DNA of 64,000 bases from Mimosa pudica (taxonomy: Eukaryota > Streptophyta > Magnoliopsida > Fabales > Fabaceae): NCBI GenBank assembly GCA_029929735.1, contig JAKELP010000039.1, forward strand, positions 2,382,191-2,446,190, given 5' to 3'. The first letter of the stretch is position 1. Each line of letters opens with the position of its first letter. The notes under the pieces were generated by a model. It was not told the origin of the DNA. It saw only the letters and a program-made list of their open reading frames with translations, and did not search any database. The position numbers were made by a program, and so were the translations under genes. Below are positions 21,300 to 32,698 of this stretch, one piece after another.

Positions 21300-23123
21300 T
21301 ATTTACAAATTATTAAAATTTTATGAAAGTAAGATGCTTAAGTCTCCAGATCCTTCCCCTCACTCCTGCCCCGATCTAGTACCTGTAATAACAACGATTG
21401 GGGTAGACCCAGAAATCGCAACTACTACCACCCGCTTACGCACATTTTTGCACTACGTGCATGTGCATGCCGTAAGGTGGTGTGTGCTAATATTGTGTTT
21501 AGTGGTGTGTGATGCATACGGTGTTGCATGAACATGTTATTAATTTTTAATTTCAAATATTTATTAACTACAACATATTAGAACAACACAGATACATATT
21601 TGCAAACTCGTCAGATAACAAAACGAAACATTTCTCAAAACACAACAGCTACATTCATTTCACGATTAAATATAATATCTCACCACATACTCAAACATTA
21701 ATAATCATAACAAATCAAGCACAACACACCGGAAATATGACAGTTCAATAGGGCCTAACAACCCTCGCTTGAACCAGGGCGCTCTCCCCAATAACGTTTT
21801 TCTTTATGCTTATTTTAGTCCATGTTGTACGGGCAAGGGAACCTCATTCCGGAATGACATAATTATAATTATATTAACTGGTGTGCACCAAACAAATCAT
21901 AATTATAATAATAATCAACACAATTTCATTATGCTTACCAACATACACACACGCAAACAAGTTTAAGTAGTTACCTCATTGCATTTAAACCAAAAATAAA
22001 TGTAAGCTCCAACTTGCTGAAGCGTCAATAAACAACTTCTACAAGCAATAATACGACACATACAAATAATTAAAAATTAATCAATTGTCATGTATACTAA
22101 TTTACGTCGCTCTCGTTCCTAAAAGTACTACCCAATCCACTTACTTACATTCATTCTCTTCTCTAGAAAGCCATCTTCAAGCTTAATTAGGACCAGTAGA
22201 CAAGTAATCAACAAATTCAACCAATATCATTCACATAAATCAGAGTTAGCATACATCGTGGTTCTTTTTCCTATTGTAGAATAAGCCAAGAAAAGAGAAG
22301 GAACAGAGAAGTAACATATTTAATTTCTTGAAACATTTTGATAGCCCAACTATCATCATTCATTTAGTCATATTCCAACTTAATTTTCTATGTATTAGCA
22401 TACATGAAACAGAAATTTTAACACCAACATGGATAATACAATCAGTTTTTCTCAATAAATATATGAACTTAAAAGTTTCAAGATCCAATAAATATAAATA
22501 GGACAGACTTAAATTCCACCAGTATTAAAACATACCTATGACTCCAATCAAAATCCAAAATTTTAAAAGGATAACAACAACACTATAAAATAAAGGTTAT
22601 CAAACTTTACTCATTTATCAAGCAGAGAGTTATCAAGCATAAAGTCTGATTCTTTGAAACATAAGAAAATTTTACTGATTTATATAACATTTATAAGATA
22701 TCAAACTTTTATGCCAAAGTCAGAAACCAATCGGACAAGGACTTATGAAGTTCCAGAATTTACAAAACACCAAACTTAATCAAATCAACGTGTGCAATGT
22801 GAAGTAATATTAGTTTTCAATTTAAAATTTTAACCACAACATGATACCATATACACCCGAAGCCAAATAATAAACCAAACTAAACAAGAAAATGCTCAAA
22901 CAGAACTTCAACCATAAACCCCAACCAAAAATGATATGAACCATGCCCAAAAACAAAAGAAGAAATTTCAGAAATGAAGTTACAATAACTTAGCAATTAG
23001 ATAAGCAAATGCTAAATTTCAACTTTATAGACTTTCAACAATCTCAGTTGAAGTTTTGAATCCCCAATCCTAAAGCTTAAATGGGACCCTCACTCAAATA
23101 GCTCCCAAATCGCAGAAAAAGTA
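21300..23123 (-). other. non-coding body of the gypsy LTR
   Basis: No protein signal. On the minus strand the 21334-21530 part contains a GC-richer island (CTAGATCGGGGCAGGAGTG) like the 3' portion of other very long chromovirus LTRs. The plus-strand ORFs of 65 codons here have no motif. 22200-23050 is AT-rich. Confidence 0.4.
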
Positions 23124-23128
23124 GGAAC

Positions 23129-23365
23129 TATCAGCACACATTATGTAGCCCAGATAACACAGCCCAAATCACAAGCCCAACCTGCCAAACATGCTCCAAA
23201 CCATTAATTTGTAATTGTAAAAAATGATTACATGTGTGTACATCCTATCAAGTCTCACTAGGGTTTTTAGCACTCAATGTAGTCTATATATGCTCATGTA
23301 ACAGTATTGCAGAAATACAAGTCGCAGAATATATTTTTCAATCATTGTTTTCTCATTTTTTGTTA
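23129..23365 (+). repeat. 5' LTR of the degenerate Copia element
   Basis: Starts TATCAGCACACATT and ends TTTTTTGTTA, directly followed by the primer site. The ends are TA...TA instead of TG...CA. Confidence 0.92.
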
Positions 23366-23378
23366 TGGTATTAGAGCC
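23366..23378 (+). other. primer-binding site (initiator tRNA-Met)
   Basis: TGGTATTAGAGCC directly follows the 5' LTR. It matches the usual TGGTATCAGAGC complement of tRNA-iMet apart from one transition. Confidence 0.88.
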
Positions 23379-23395
23379 ACACGGCCTGTACCAAT

Positions 23396-24635
23396 ATGCA
23401 AACCCCAACGTCCTCACCTTCGTCCACCACAACAACTACAACAACCACCTCTCTATCTCCAGCCACATCCTTTCCTACAAACACATCTCATTTCATATCT
23501 GTCAAGTTAACCCCATATAACTACCTCATATGGCGTGCCCAGATGCTTCCTTACCTCTATGGTCAAAGACTCTTTTGCTATATTGATGGCCCATTCCCTG
23601 AACCACCTCTCAGAACATTCAGCGGTACACCAAACCCAGCACACATCAAATGGTTTGAACAAGACCAACTTGTAGTTTCCATCCTTCTTTCATCTCTTTC
23701 TGAACGCCTACTCACTCAAGTGGTAAGGCATACCAAACCTCGAGCAATCTGGCAAGCCTTAGAAAAATCATTCTCCCAACAATCTCAAGCCAAAGTGCTG
23801 TTTCTACAACAACAACTTTCATCTCTCAAAAGAGAAATGAAACAACCATGGAGTTTTATAACCGAGCCTCCTTCATTTATGACCAACTTGCTGCTGCTGG
23901 AAGTCCAATATCTGAAGAACAATTCAATGGTTATGTTCTAAATGGAGCTGGAGAAGATTTTGACACTGTGGTCACTGCCCTCTATGCCCAAAAGGCAACT
24001 CTTCCCCCTGAAGAAATTCTCAGTCAACTATTGATTTATGAAGCAAGACACAAAAACAAACTTGAGCCATCCCCATCACAAGTCACTCAAATCACAGCAA
24101 ACCTTGCCCAGAATGCTCCCTCAAATGATTTCTCACAGTCACAATCCTTTGGTAGGAGAGGAGGAGGTCGTGACAATGCCTTTGGTAGACACACACGTGG
24201 AGGCAGAACAAACATGGACTACTCATACAGAGGCAGTAGGTACAGAGGAGGTAGATCTTTCCGAGGAGGCATAAGCAATTTCTCCAACTCCTTCAATATT
24301 TGTCAAGTATGTGACAAACCGGGACATACAACCAAAGTGTGCTTCTACAGATATAATCACAGTCATCAAGCTCCAGGTCCAAGCAACCTTTCCACTGTTT
24401 TTTCAGCACTTTATCCACCTTCCATGGAAGAAAACCTTTGGTATCCTGACACTGGAGCCACAAACCACACTCATCTGATTTCTCCAACCTCAACATCACA
24501 TCGACTCCTTATACTGGTTATGACTCTGATCAAGTTGGAGATGGCTTCATGGTTCCTATTCAGAACATTGGCTCAGGCAACATTAACTCCAAAAATGGCA
24601 AATATCTCCTTACTAATCTTTTACATGTTCCAAAC
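23396..24635 (+). pseudogene. broken gag and protease region of the Copia element
   Basis: Reading starts at ATG 23396 with a Ser/Thr/Pro-rich leader, then the Copia gag domain (Asn-Tyr-Leu-Ile-Trp-Arg near residue 45). A frameshift near 23838-23850 moves the frame. The second segment has a Gly/Arg-rich stretch and a CCHC zinc knuckle (Cys-Gln-Val-Cys then His and Cys, about 24301-24345), then the protease motif Asp-Thr-Gly-Ala-Thr. A second frameshift lies just after it, near 24470. The frame is cut at 24635 by the inserted LTR fragment. Confidence 0.88.
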
Positions 24636-26115
24636 TGATGACTCCCCATATTTAGTGGTTTTTAGGAAATATTTTATTGTATTTGGGGAGTCATTAATTA
24701 AGTAATTAAGAGATTTTGATGTGAATTAAAAACATATTATTTGGGAATTAAAATAGTAAACTTGAAATAATAAAAGAAATATTTTAATGAGAAGTTTCCT
24801 ATTAATGAGATTATGTGATTGAGTTATTGTGATTATTTCCTATTTCTTTCTCTTCATGAATGCAGATTTAATGAAAAATGAAATAAGGAGAAAGAGGCTG
24901 ATTTGATTATGTGCATTCATCATACAAGAAAATGAAAGAAAAGAAACTTAAGATACAAGGCAAAGGCAATATGATATTGGACTATTTTATTATATATATA
25001 TACACATGCAACTCATGAGGAGAGGAGACTGGTTCATAATTCTTCCAATTCCTATAGGCTATAGCCTACACGGGATTCACGCTGAAAAAGAAAAGAAGAG
25101 AAACACACGCAAAGCTTTTGGAATTTAGAAAACTGAAGCAGTGGCAGCACAATTACTAAGGACGCACACACGTGGAAATTCTAATCCTTTACACACAAAA
25201 GGACGAAAAGAGAAAAGCAAGGGTGCATCAATTCATTGTAGGAGATTTCATTTGGTAGTCATTGTATGGTCTTCTTGTTTTCCTTTAGCACCAAGATTTC
25301 ATATTAATTTTGATGATTATTGAGATTGATTTGAATTCTATGTTTGACTAGTTTCTTTTAGAACCTAGAGTACTATGAACTTATTTGTAACTTAGTATTT
25401 TATTTCCCACTATTTAGTTATGGTTAATTTGATCTAGTTTATTTAATCTTGCTATTATTGATTAACTTGTTTAGTGTTTGATCACCATTAGACATGTTTA
25501 GGGAATTTAGAATTGGACTCGAAAGAGGGAATTTTAAATAGACTATGGGATTAAATAGTGTAGGATTGGAGTTTTAATCTGATTTGCGACTAGGATAGAC
25601 ATATACCTAGAAGCCCTACATAGTCACAGTAGAGCGGAACCGTTATAAATTGGCCTAGTAAATTATAGTAAGACATTACATAATTAAGCTAGACAAGGAT
25701 ATAGGTGAAAACCGAAAGGCATTTATAGACACTAGTACTCTAGATTAGCTAGTTGAATTAATTCATAATTAATTTAGTGGGAATAAAATCTAAGAAGCAA
25801 ATAAGGGATTAGAGGCTCTAGGTTGTTCTTTTGACTCGTGAATTTCATCTGTGTGAATATTTGTTTTATTTATTTTCTTAGATGTTAGGTAATTAAAATC
25901 AATTTTCTTGTATTTACTCAACTTCAACGAAAATAGGAGATCTAATGCCTAATTACTAATTGTCTGAGTCTCTGTGGGATCGACCTTGATTTACCACTTT
26001 ACTAAATTACGATCCGTACACTTGCGGATATTTTTATCAAAATTTTGGTAGCATCAAGTTTTTGTGGTTCCGTTGCCGGGAAATTAAAAATTTCATGCCT
26101 CTCAATTTTCTAAAA
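24636..26115 (+). mobile_element. Athila/Tat-like gypsy LTR plus primer site, inserted in the Copia element
   Basis: It begins TGATGACTCCCC right after the Copia codons for Val-Pro-Asn. An LTR-like body runs to about 26053 (TG...CA). The 3' part contains TGTGGGATCGACC, GATCCGTACACTTGCGGAT and then TGGTTCCGTTGCCGGG, close to the tRNA-Asp type primer site (TGGCGCCGTTGCCGGGGA) of Athila/Tat elements. Only one LTR plus the primer site remain; Copia coding sequence resumes near 26116. An imperfect hairpin made of TGACTCCCCA and its inverse opens the insert (24639-24693). Confidence 0.65.
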
Positions 26116-29078
26116 ATTTCCAAAAATCTTCTTTCAGTCTCTCAATTCTGTCATGATAACAATGTTTATTTTGAATTTCATGCCAATGATTTTTTTGTGA
26201 AGGATGCAAGAACCAAAGCCATACTACACCAAGGGGGCAGCCTTAACAATCTCTATCCCTTCAAATGTCCACAACCTTTTCCAACTCCTTCAGCTTCTTT
26301 AGGTGAACGAACTTCCTCTGACCAATGACACCTCCGTCTAGGACATCCTTCTCCTCGCACTGTTCAATTTATCATCAACACCAACTCTCTTCCTATCAAC
26401 TCACGTCTCTTTCAACATCAATGTCCAGCATGTCGTAGTTCAAAGAGTCACCGCTTACCATCACCATCATCTCCTCATCACTCCAATAAACCTTTAGAGT
26501 TAATTTTCTGTGATGTATGGGGTTCATCCCCAATTGTTTCTGTTGATGGTTTTAAATATTATGTCAGTTTTGTAGATGATTTTTCTCGGTATATATGGCT
26601 ATTTCCAATGAAAACCAAAAATGAAGTTCACTCTATCTTTTTATCCTTTCACACCCTTGCAGAAAACTTACTCAATTCCAAAATAAAATATTTTCAATCA
26701 GATTGGTGAGGAGAATTTCGCACATTACACAAAACCTTTCCAACACTTGGCATACATCATCGCCTATCATGTCCTCACTCCCACACACAAAATGGTACAG
26801 TTGAGCGTCTTCACCGCACTATAGTTGAAACAGGTCTCTCTTTATTATCTCACTCATCCACACCACAAGCCTACTGGACCTATGCCTTTGCCACAACTGT
26901 ATATCTTATAAATCGCCTTCCAAGCACCACCCTCAAAAGTAAAAGTCCTTATGAACTACTATACAACACAAAACCCAATTATAAAATACTCAAAGTTTTT
27001 GGGTCTACTTGTTGGCCCAATCTCAGACCATATGCTCCTCACAAACTAGCTCCTAGATCTCTCCCATGTGTTTTTCTTGGCTACAGCCCAAATCACCTAG
27101 GATGCATATGTCTTGACCTGTCCACCAAAAGAATTTATATTAGTAGGGATGTTATTTTTGATGAATACTCTTTTCCCTTTGCCAAATCCAACCCAACTCC
27201 AATTCGGCCCACATCTCCCACTATCACATCCCTCCCTTCCTTTATGTCAAGGCCCAACCTCAGCCCATATCCCTCCTCTCCTCCCTCCACTCCTAACCCT
27301 ACCCCACATCACGTGTCTTCACCTTGTCCATCCCCTGTCATCTCTGTTCCATATCCTCTCTCTTCTGCCCCATCATCACCGCCCTCATCTCCATATGCTC
27401 ACCAAATCCAAAAATAATATCACTAAACCTAAATTATTTACAGATGGCACAATCCCATGGCCTCCACACAAATCGTACACTGCCTCCACTGACCCCACCT
27501 CTTCCCATCCCTCTCTCATCTCCGTACTCACTAACATCACCCACACACTCAAGTCAAAAGAATGGCGTGAAGCCATGAACACTGAATTTCAAGCTCTTCT
27601 CCAAACCAACACATGGTCCCTGGTTCCTCCTCACCCTTCTCAAAATGTCATTGGTTGTAAGTGGATCTTTCGAGTCAAACAAACCTCCTCGAGTACTATT
27701 GAATGTCTTAAAGCCCGCCTTGTTGCCAAATGATTTCATCGACAAGAAGGTATTGATTTTTCTGAAACTTTTTCCCCTGTTGTCAAACCCACTACTGTTC
27801 GTATTATTTTATCTCTGGATGTCTCCCTTGGTTGATCTATACGGCAAATTGATATTCAAAATGCATTCCTTCATGGTCTTCTTGATGAAACTGTTTTTAT
27901 GTCTCAACCCCCTGGTTTTATTCACCCTGATTTTCCCAACTATGTTTGGAAATTAAATAAATCTTTGTATGGCTTAAAACAAGCTCCTAGAGCTTGGTTT
28001 TCTCGCCTTAGCTCTACACTCCTTTCCCTAGGATTTCGTGCATCCATCTCTGATCCCTCTCTGTTCATTTACAAGTCCCCTCATTGTGTCCTTTATGTCC
28101 TTATTTATGTCGATGATATTATCATAACTGGCTCCTCTGATGAAGCTATATCTGAGCTTCTTACCACCCTAGGTTCTTCCTTTCCAGTCAAAGACCTTGG
28201 TCCTTTACATTATTTCCTAGGTGTTGAAGTCCTCCATTGTCCCAATGGTCTTTTCCTGTGTCAAAAACAATACATTCTTGATCTTTTAAAACACACCAAT
28301 ATGCACAATGCCCATCCTGTCACCACCCCTATGGCTGTCAACACCATCCTCACATCTTCTGGGCCTTCATTTCATGATCCCACACTTTTTAGAAGTGTTG
28401 TTGGAAGTCTCCAATACCTCTCCTTTACTCGTCCTGACTTGTCATTTGCCATTAACAAAGTCTGCCAATTTATGCATGCTCCCACTTATATACACTGGAC
28501 AGCAGTGAAGCGAATCCTTCGCTACCTAAAGGGCACTTCCCACTTTGGCTTGCTCATTCGCAAATCCCCTAATCTTCATCTTTGTTCATCCACTACCTAT
28601 CTCAAGGCTTATTCTGATGCTGACTGGGTGGAAACCTACCTGACTCTCGATCCACCAGTGGTTTTATCACTTATTTAAGTCCAAATACCATATCTTGGAG
28701 CTCCAAGAAGCAACCCACAGTTTCTCGCTCAAGTACTGAATCTGAGTATCGCTCCTTGGCTATTGCTACATGTGAACTAATTTGGATTCAAAATCTCCTT
28801 GGTGAACTGGGCATCAAACTCCCAACAGCTCCCACACTTTATTGTGACAATTTGGGCGCTACATATCTTGCGGCCAACCCGGTGTTTCACTCTCGTGCTA
28901 AACATATAGCTTTGGATTACCACTTTGTCTGAGAACGGGTTGCAGCCAATTCACTACACATTTCCTTAATTCCTTTAAAGGACCAAATAGCTGACATCTT
29001 CACCAAACCCTTGGTAACTGATCGTTTCAGATGGCTTCGTTCGAGTCTCAATGATCATTCTTCACACTTCGACTCGCG
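26116..29078 (+). pseudogene. broken pol (integrase, RT, RNase H) of the Copia element
   Basis: Order: GAG-pre-integrase (Ser-Lys-Asn-Leu-Leu-Ser-Val-Ser), integrase with the core phrase Phe-Val-Asp-Asp-Phe-Ser-Arg and Gln-Asn-Gly-Thr-Val-Glu-Arg, RT with Leu-Tyr-Gly-Leu-Lys-Gln-Ala-Pro-Arg and the catalytic Tyr-Val-Asp-Asp near 28106, then RNase H (Ser-Arg-Ser-Ser-Thr-Glu-Ser-Glu-Tyr) and a C-terminal Asp-Ile-Phe-Thr-Lys-Pro-Leu. Damage seen: a frame change near 26325, in-frame stops at 26707-26709, 27731-27733 and 27833-27835, a frameshift near 28630 and a stop near 28929. The Ile-Ile-Ile-Thr-Gly after YVDD fits the Ale/Retrofit side of Copia rather than Sirevirus. Confidence 0.92.
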
Positions 29079-29084
29079 GGGTCC

Positions 29085-29320
29085 TATCAGCACACATTAT
29101 GCAGCCCAGATAACATAGCCCAAATCCCAGGCCCAACCTGCCAAACATGCTCCAAACCATTGATTTGTAATTGTAAAAACTGATTACACGTGTATACATC
29201 CTATCAAGTCTCACTAGGGTTTTAGCACTTAATGTAGTCTATATATACTCATGTAACAGTATTGCAGAAATACAAGTGGCAGAATATATTTTTCAATCAT
29301 TGTCTTCTCATTTTCTGTTA
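29085..29320 (+). repeat. 3' LTR of the degenerate Copia element
   Basis: Starts TATCAGCACACATT and ends TTTTCTGTTA. It is preceded by a short purine tract (CGCGGGG). About 14 differences from the 5' copy, including one 1-bp gap. Confidence 0.92.
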
Positions 29321-29433
29321 GGAACAAAGGAAGACTCACCTAAGTTCTATCCTGAAAGGTAGATGCTTGGGCCAAGGAGTGCTGAAAATTTCGCCGGAAT
29401 AAGGCCACTATGTCTCGCCGTCGGTCACCACTG

Positions 29434-30784
29434 TGTTAGAATCTTAAGTTTTGATGAAGACTAAAATATGAAAGAACTTAGAAAGCAATAGGTGAACATA
29501 GAATCCTAAGTAAAAGTGCAACCGGATGTGGACTTACTTCCGGATAGATTAGGACTAGCGCTCACGGATGAATGTCTCATCCCCCAGCGGCAGCAAGAAA
29601 TTCACTTAGGAATTAACTTAGTCCATGAGCACTAGATATACAAAATCCTAAGACTAAGTTAAGATTCAACCGGAAGTGAATTTGCTTCCTGTTAGACTTA
29701 GACTGGCGCTGGCTGTTGGAATAGATAACCCTAAGCGTCAGTGAAAATGAGCAACGTCCAGTAGAAGTGCTTCCGATAGCTCAGTGACTAGCGCTGGCTG
29801 TTGGATTGAATGAACACTGAGCGAGAGTAAGCAATAGTGAACAAAATCCTTCATCCAGTGGATTTACTTCCGGATGGAGAAGTGCTTCCGGATGCAAGGA
29901 AGACCTCTTAGACTAAGAACACTCCCACTGCATGTAACTATATGTTAATACTGTCAGACTAACACTCAGTGCAGCACACTAAGTTGAATTGCTTCCGGAT
30001 GTGAACCTGCTTCCGCAAGCAATCAGAATGTCAGAGTGTTCAGAAATGCAGTGTCAGAATGCTTTTGTCAGAGCAGAGTTGTCAGAGCTACTTTTCAGAG
30101 ATAAAGCAAGTCAACCCTGCTATGCATTGATGAAGCATTAATTGGGCAAACGGTAACATGGGAAAAACGGCCATATTCAAACGACTATCCCACCTACCAA
30201 GAGTCAAAATGTTTGAAGAGTATATAAAGGAGCTCAACCTCATTTATGAAGAAAACAATTATCTTTGAATATTCTTGAGAGAAGTTAGAGCGAGAAACTA
30301 AGAACATCTTCAAGCATTCAAAGCTGCCCAGAAAAGTAAAGAGCATTTAACACATCGAGTGATCTTTTTCATCTACATATTCTATACTCTTTGTTGTTAA
30401 GTCTCTTTCTGTTATAAGAGCATTGATTGTACTTAAGTGTGTAACACCATTCGTTCTTTAAGAGAACTTAGTCAGAAAAATCCTTTAAGTGTAAAGGTAA
30501 ACCCCTTGCTCGGTGTGAGGGGGAGCTAGTTAGAAAGGTTACAAGTGAGCCTGGTGTAAAACTTGTAGTTGTAAGGTTGCAAGTGATCCCGTCCAAAACT
30601 TGCGGTTGTAAGGTTTCAGGTGAACCCGATTTAAAACCTGAGATATAGTGGAACTCGGCCTGGGTGGTTGAGAACTGGACGTAGGTTAGGTAGACCGAAC
30701 CAGTATAAATCTTGTGTTGGTTTTATTTGAGCATTTATTTTTGTAGCACAATTCACCCCCCCTCTTGTGCATCCATTACTTTCA
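29434..30784 (+). repeat. 5' LTR of SIRE-A
   Basis: Starts TGTTAGAATCTTAAG, ends TTACTTTCA. A TATA box (TATATAAAGG) is at 30221-30230, so U3 is about 0.8 kb. Repeated CTTCCGGATG-type words and GCGCTGGCTG words lie in U3. The U5 leader (30537-30650) has three diverged 36-40 bp units starting AAGGTTNCAAGTGA. Confidence 0.95.
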
Positions 30785-30786
30785 TT

Positions 30787-30798
30787 TGGTATCAGAGC
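30787..30798 (+). other. primer-binding site of SIRE-A (initiator tRNA-Met)
   Basis: TGGTATCAGAGC, a perfect match to the standard plant Copia primer site, 2 nt after the LTR. Confidence 0.95.
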
Positions 30799-30847
30799 AG
30801 GTCTTTCTCATTAGATTCCAACGAATCCAGAAAGCAATGATCTTGTA

Positions 30848-32698
30848 ATGGATACTGACTACTCTTTACCAGACGTCTCTATTCAGCCCAACAAGCCTCC
30901 AGGCTTTGATGGGTACAACTATCCATTCTGGAAGTTTAGAATGGAGACTTATATCAAGTCAAGTGACATTAGACTCTGGGATGTAATCGAACGTGGGGAT
31001 CACACTCCCTTAGATGATGATGGCTTTGCCAAGGCGAAGAGCAGTTACACCCCTCAGGACTATGCCCTAGTCCAGCTGAACTATAGGGCCATGCACTACA
31101 TCCAGTGTGCTCTCAGTCCCAAGGAGTTCCACAGGATCAGTCACCACAAAAATGCTAAAGATATGTGGGAGGCTCTTGAGGCTGCTCATTCTGGAACCAG
31201 GGGAGTGAAAGCAACACGTGTTGAGATGCTAGTGGAAGAATTCCACAAGTTCGCCATGCTTAGCCCCACTGAGCCTATCAGAGAACTGGAGCTCAGATTC
31301 ACTCAGCTCATCAACAATTTGGCCTCGCTGGGTAAGGACATTCCTGAAAGGGAGCAAGTGAGCAAGATTCTAAAGATCTTGAAAGGTGACTGGATCACCA
31401 AAGTGACTATCTTACAGGAAGTCCAGGGTGAATCAACTAGTTCCATCACCGCTTTATTTGGCTCCCTGGCTGAATATGAGCCTACACTGCTAGCTCAGAG
31501 AGCTCCTCTAGCCTCATCCAAGGCCAAAAATCTTGCCCTTGTTGCTCCCAACAAGGAGACTGAAGATGATGATGAGGATGATGAGGAGGAAATGGATGAT
31601 GAGGAGATGGCTATGATGGTGAAGAAGTTCAGAAAGTTCTTCAGAAAGAAAGGAGGCTTTCAAAAGGGTGACTCCAGCCAAAGGAGGGGTTACAAGAAGG
31701 AAAAAGCTCCTGTGTGCTTTGAATGTAAGAAGCCTGGCCACTTCAAGGCTGAGTGTCCCAGCCTGCAGAAGTCAAAAGGCAAAGACAAAAGGAAGGCCTT
31801 TGTATCTTCTATCTGGGTGAATAGCTCGGATGATGAAGCAAGTGATGAGGAAGAGGTAGCCAACCTCTGCCTTGTAGCCAGAGAAGATGATGAGGAAGCA
31901 TCTTCAGAACTTGACCTCACCCACGAAGACAATGAGGTAACTTTCTCTGAACTGCAAGAGGCTTACAATGAGGTTCATGAAGAATTCTCTCGATTGTGTA
32001 AAGCCTATAAAGTGTTGAAAACCAAAAAGGAATCACTTGAGTCCAAGGTGGACTCACCGAGTGAAGAGCTAGCGGAAGCTAGAAAGCTTCCAGTAGTGGA
32101 TGGCCAGGGTTCTCCCCAAACAGAACCCAATGCCTCAACACTTGAGAGCTGCCCCAATTGCAGCAAAATCTCAGCTGAGAAAGACAAGCTGCAAAATGCC
32201 CTGCAGAAGTTTACAAATGGCTCAGAAATGTTAAATATAATTTTAATGAATCAAAGGGCATATAGGGATAGAACTGGCTTAGGATATACTCCTAGAGGGA
32301 AGAAGTGGGTGGAACCAAAAGTAAAGCCCTACTTAAAGTTCTTCCATAAAGCCACTAGTCATAGCTCCTCACCCTTCAGCTTCTGTAACTATTGCAACAG
32401 GAAGAGACACTCCACGTCCACCTGTAATGCTAAGAAGCATGGAGCAAGTAGCTCCTACAAATGGGTCCCTAAAGGAACCAAGGCAACAAAGGATCCTCCA
32501 CCTGCAAAGGAAACTAAGAGAGGACAAGGATCCCGAGCTTGGAATCATTCCAAAGGGAAGACCCAAGAGTCCAAAGCCAGCACTAGGCCAGAGGCTCTGA
32601 ATAATCACAAGCCCAAGGTCAAGGATGACTCTAGACCAAGGGCATTGAAAACTAATGATCGAGGACCCAAGAAAGATTGGGTACCTAAGTTCACTTGA
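30848..32698 (+). CDS. gag: SIRE-A gag
   Basis: A 616-residue capsid/nucleocapsid protein of a Sirevirus. The N-terminal Copia gag domain carries Pro-Phe-Trp-Lys-Phe-Arg-Met near residue 26. The capsid region follows to about 230, then an extremely acidic Asp/Glu run (about 238-256), a basic patch and a CCHC knuckle (Cys-Phe-Glu-Cys...His...Cys, about 288-301). A coiled-coil-prone Glu/Lys-rich segment (about 365-405) precedes a second CCHC-like knuckle (Cys-Asn-Tyr-Cys...His...Cys, about 512-525). The C-terminus is Lys/Pro-rich and ends before TGA. The long C-terminal extension beyond the first knuckle is typical of Sireviruses. The frame continues open into pol past a single TGA, so a Gag-Pol product by readthrough, or by splicing, is possible. 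Confidence 0.95.
   Translation: MDTDYSLPDVSIQPNKPPGFDGYNYPFWKFRMETYIKSSDIRLWDVIERGDHTPLDDDGFAKAKSSYTPQDYALVQLNYRAMHYIQCALSPKEFHRISHHKNAKDMWEALEAAHSGTRGVKATRVEMLVEEFHKFAMLSPTEPIRELELRFTQLINNLASLGKDIPEREQVSKILKILKGDWITKVTILQEVQGESTSSITALFGSLAEYEPTLLAQRAPLASSKAKNLALVAPNKETEDDDEDDEEEMDDEEMAMMVKKFRKFFRKKGGFQKGDSSQRRGYKKEKAPVCFECKKPGHFKAECPSLQKSKGKDKRKAFVSSIWVNSSDDEASDEEEVANLCLVAREDDEEASSELDLTHEDNEVTFSELQEAYNEVHEEFSRLCKAYKVLKTKKESLESKVDSPSEELAEARKLPVVDGQGSPQTEPNASTLESCPNCSKISAEKDKLQNALQKFTNGSEMLNIILMNQRAYRDRTGLGYTPRGKKWVEPKVKPYLKFFHKATSHSSSPFSFCNYCNRKRHSTSTCNAKKHGASSSYKWVPKGTKATKDPPPAKETKRGQGSRAWNHSKGKTQESKASTRPEALNNHKPKVKDDSRPRALKTNDRGPKKDWVPKFT

Larger units (their letters stand above)
23129..29320 (+). 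mobile_element. degenerate Copia retrotransposon with TA...TA LTR termini
   Basis: Full structure with 5-bp duplication GGAAC (23124-23128 and 29321-29325), two LTRs of 237 and 236 bp, a tRNA-iMet primer site and gag-pol remnants in order PR-IN-RT-RNaseH. The two LTRs differ at about 14 positions (roughly 6 percent), so the insertion is fairly old. It contains an Athila/Tat-like LTR fragment (24636-26115). Frameshifts and stops break the coding region, so it cannot be autonomous. Confidence 0.93.
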
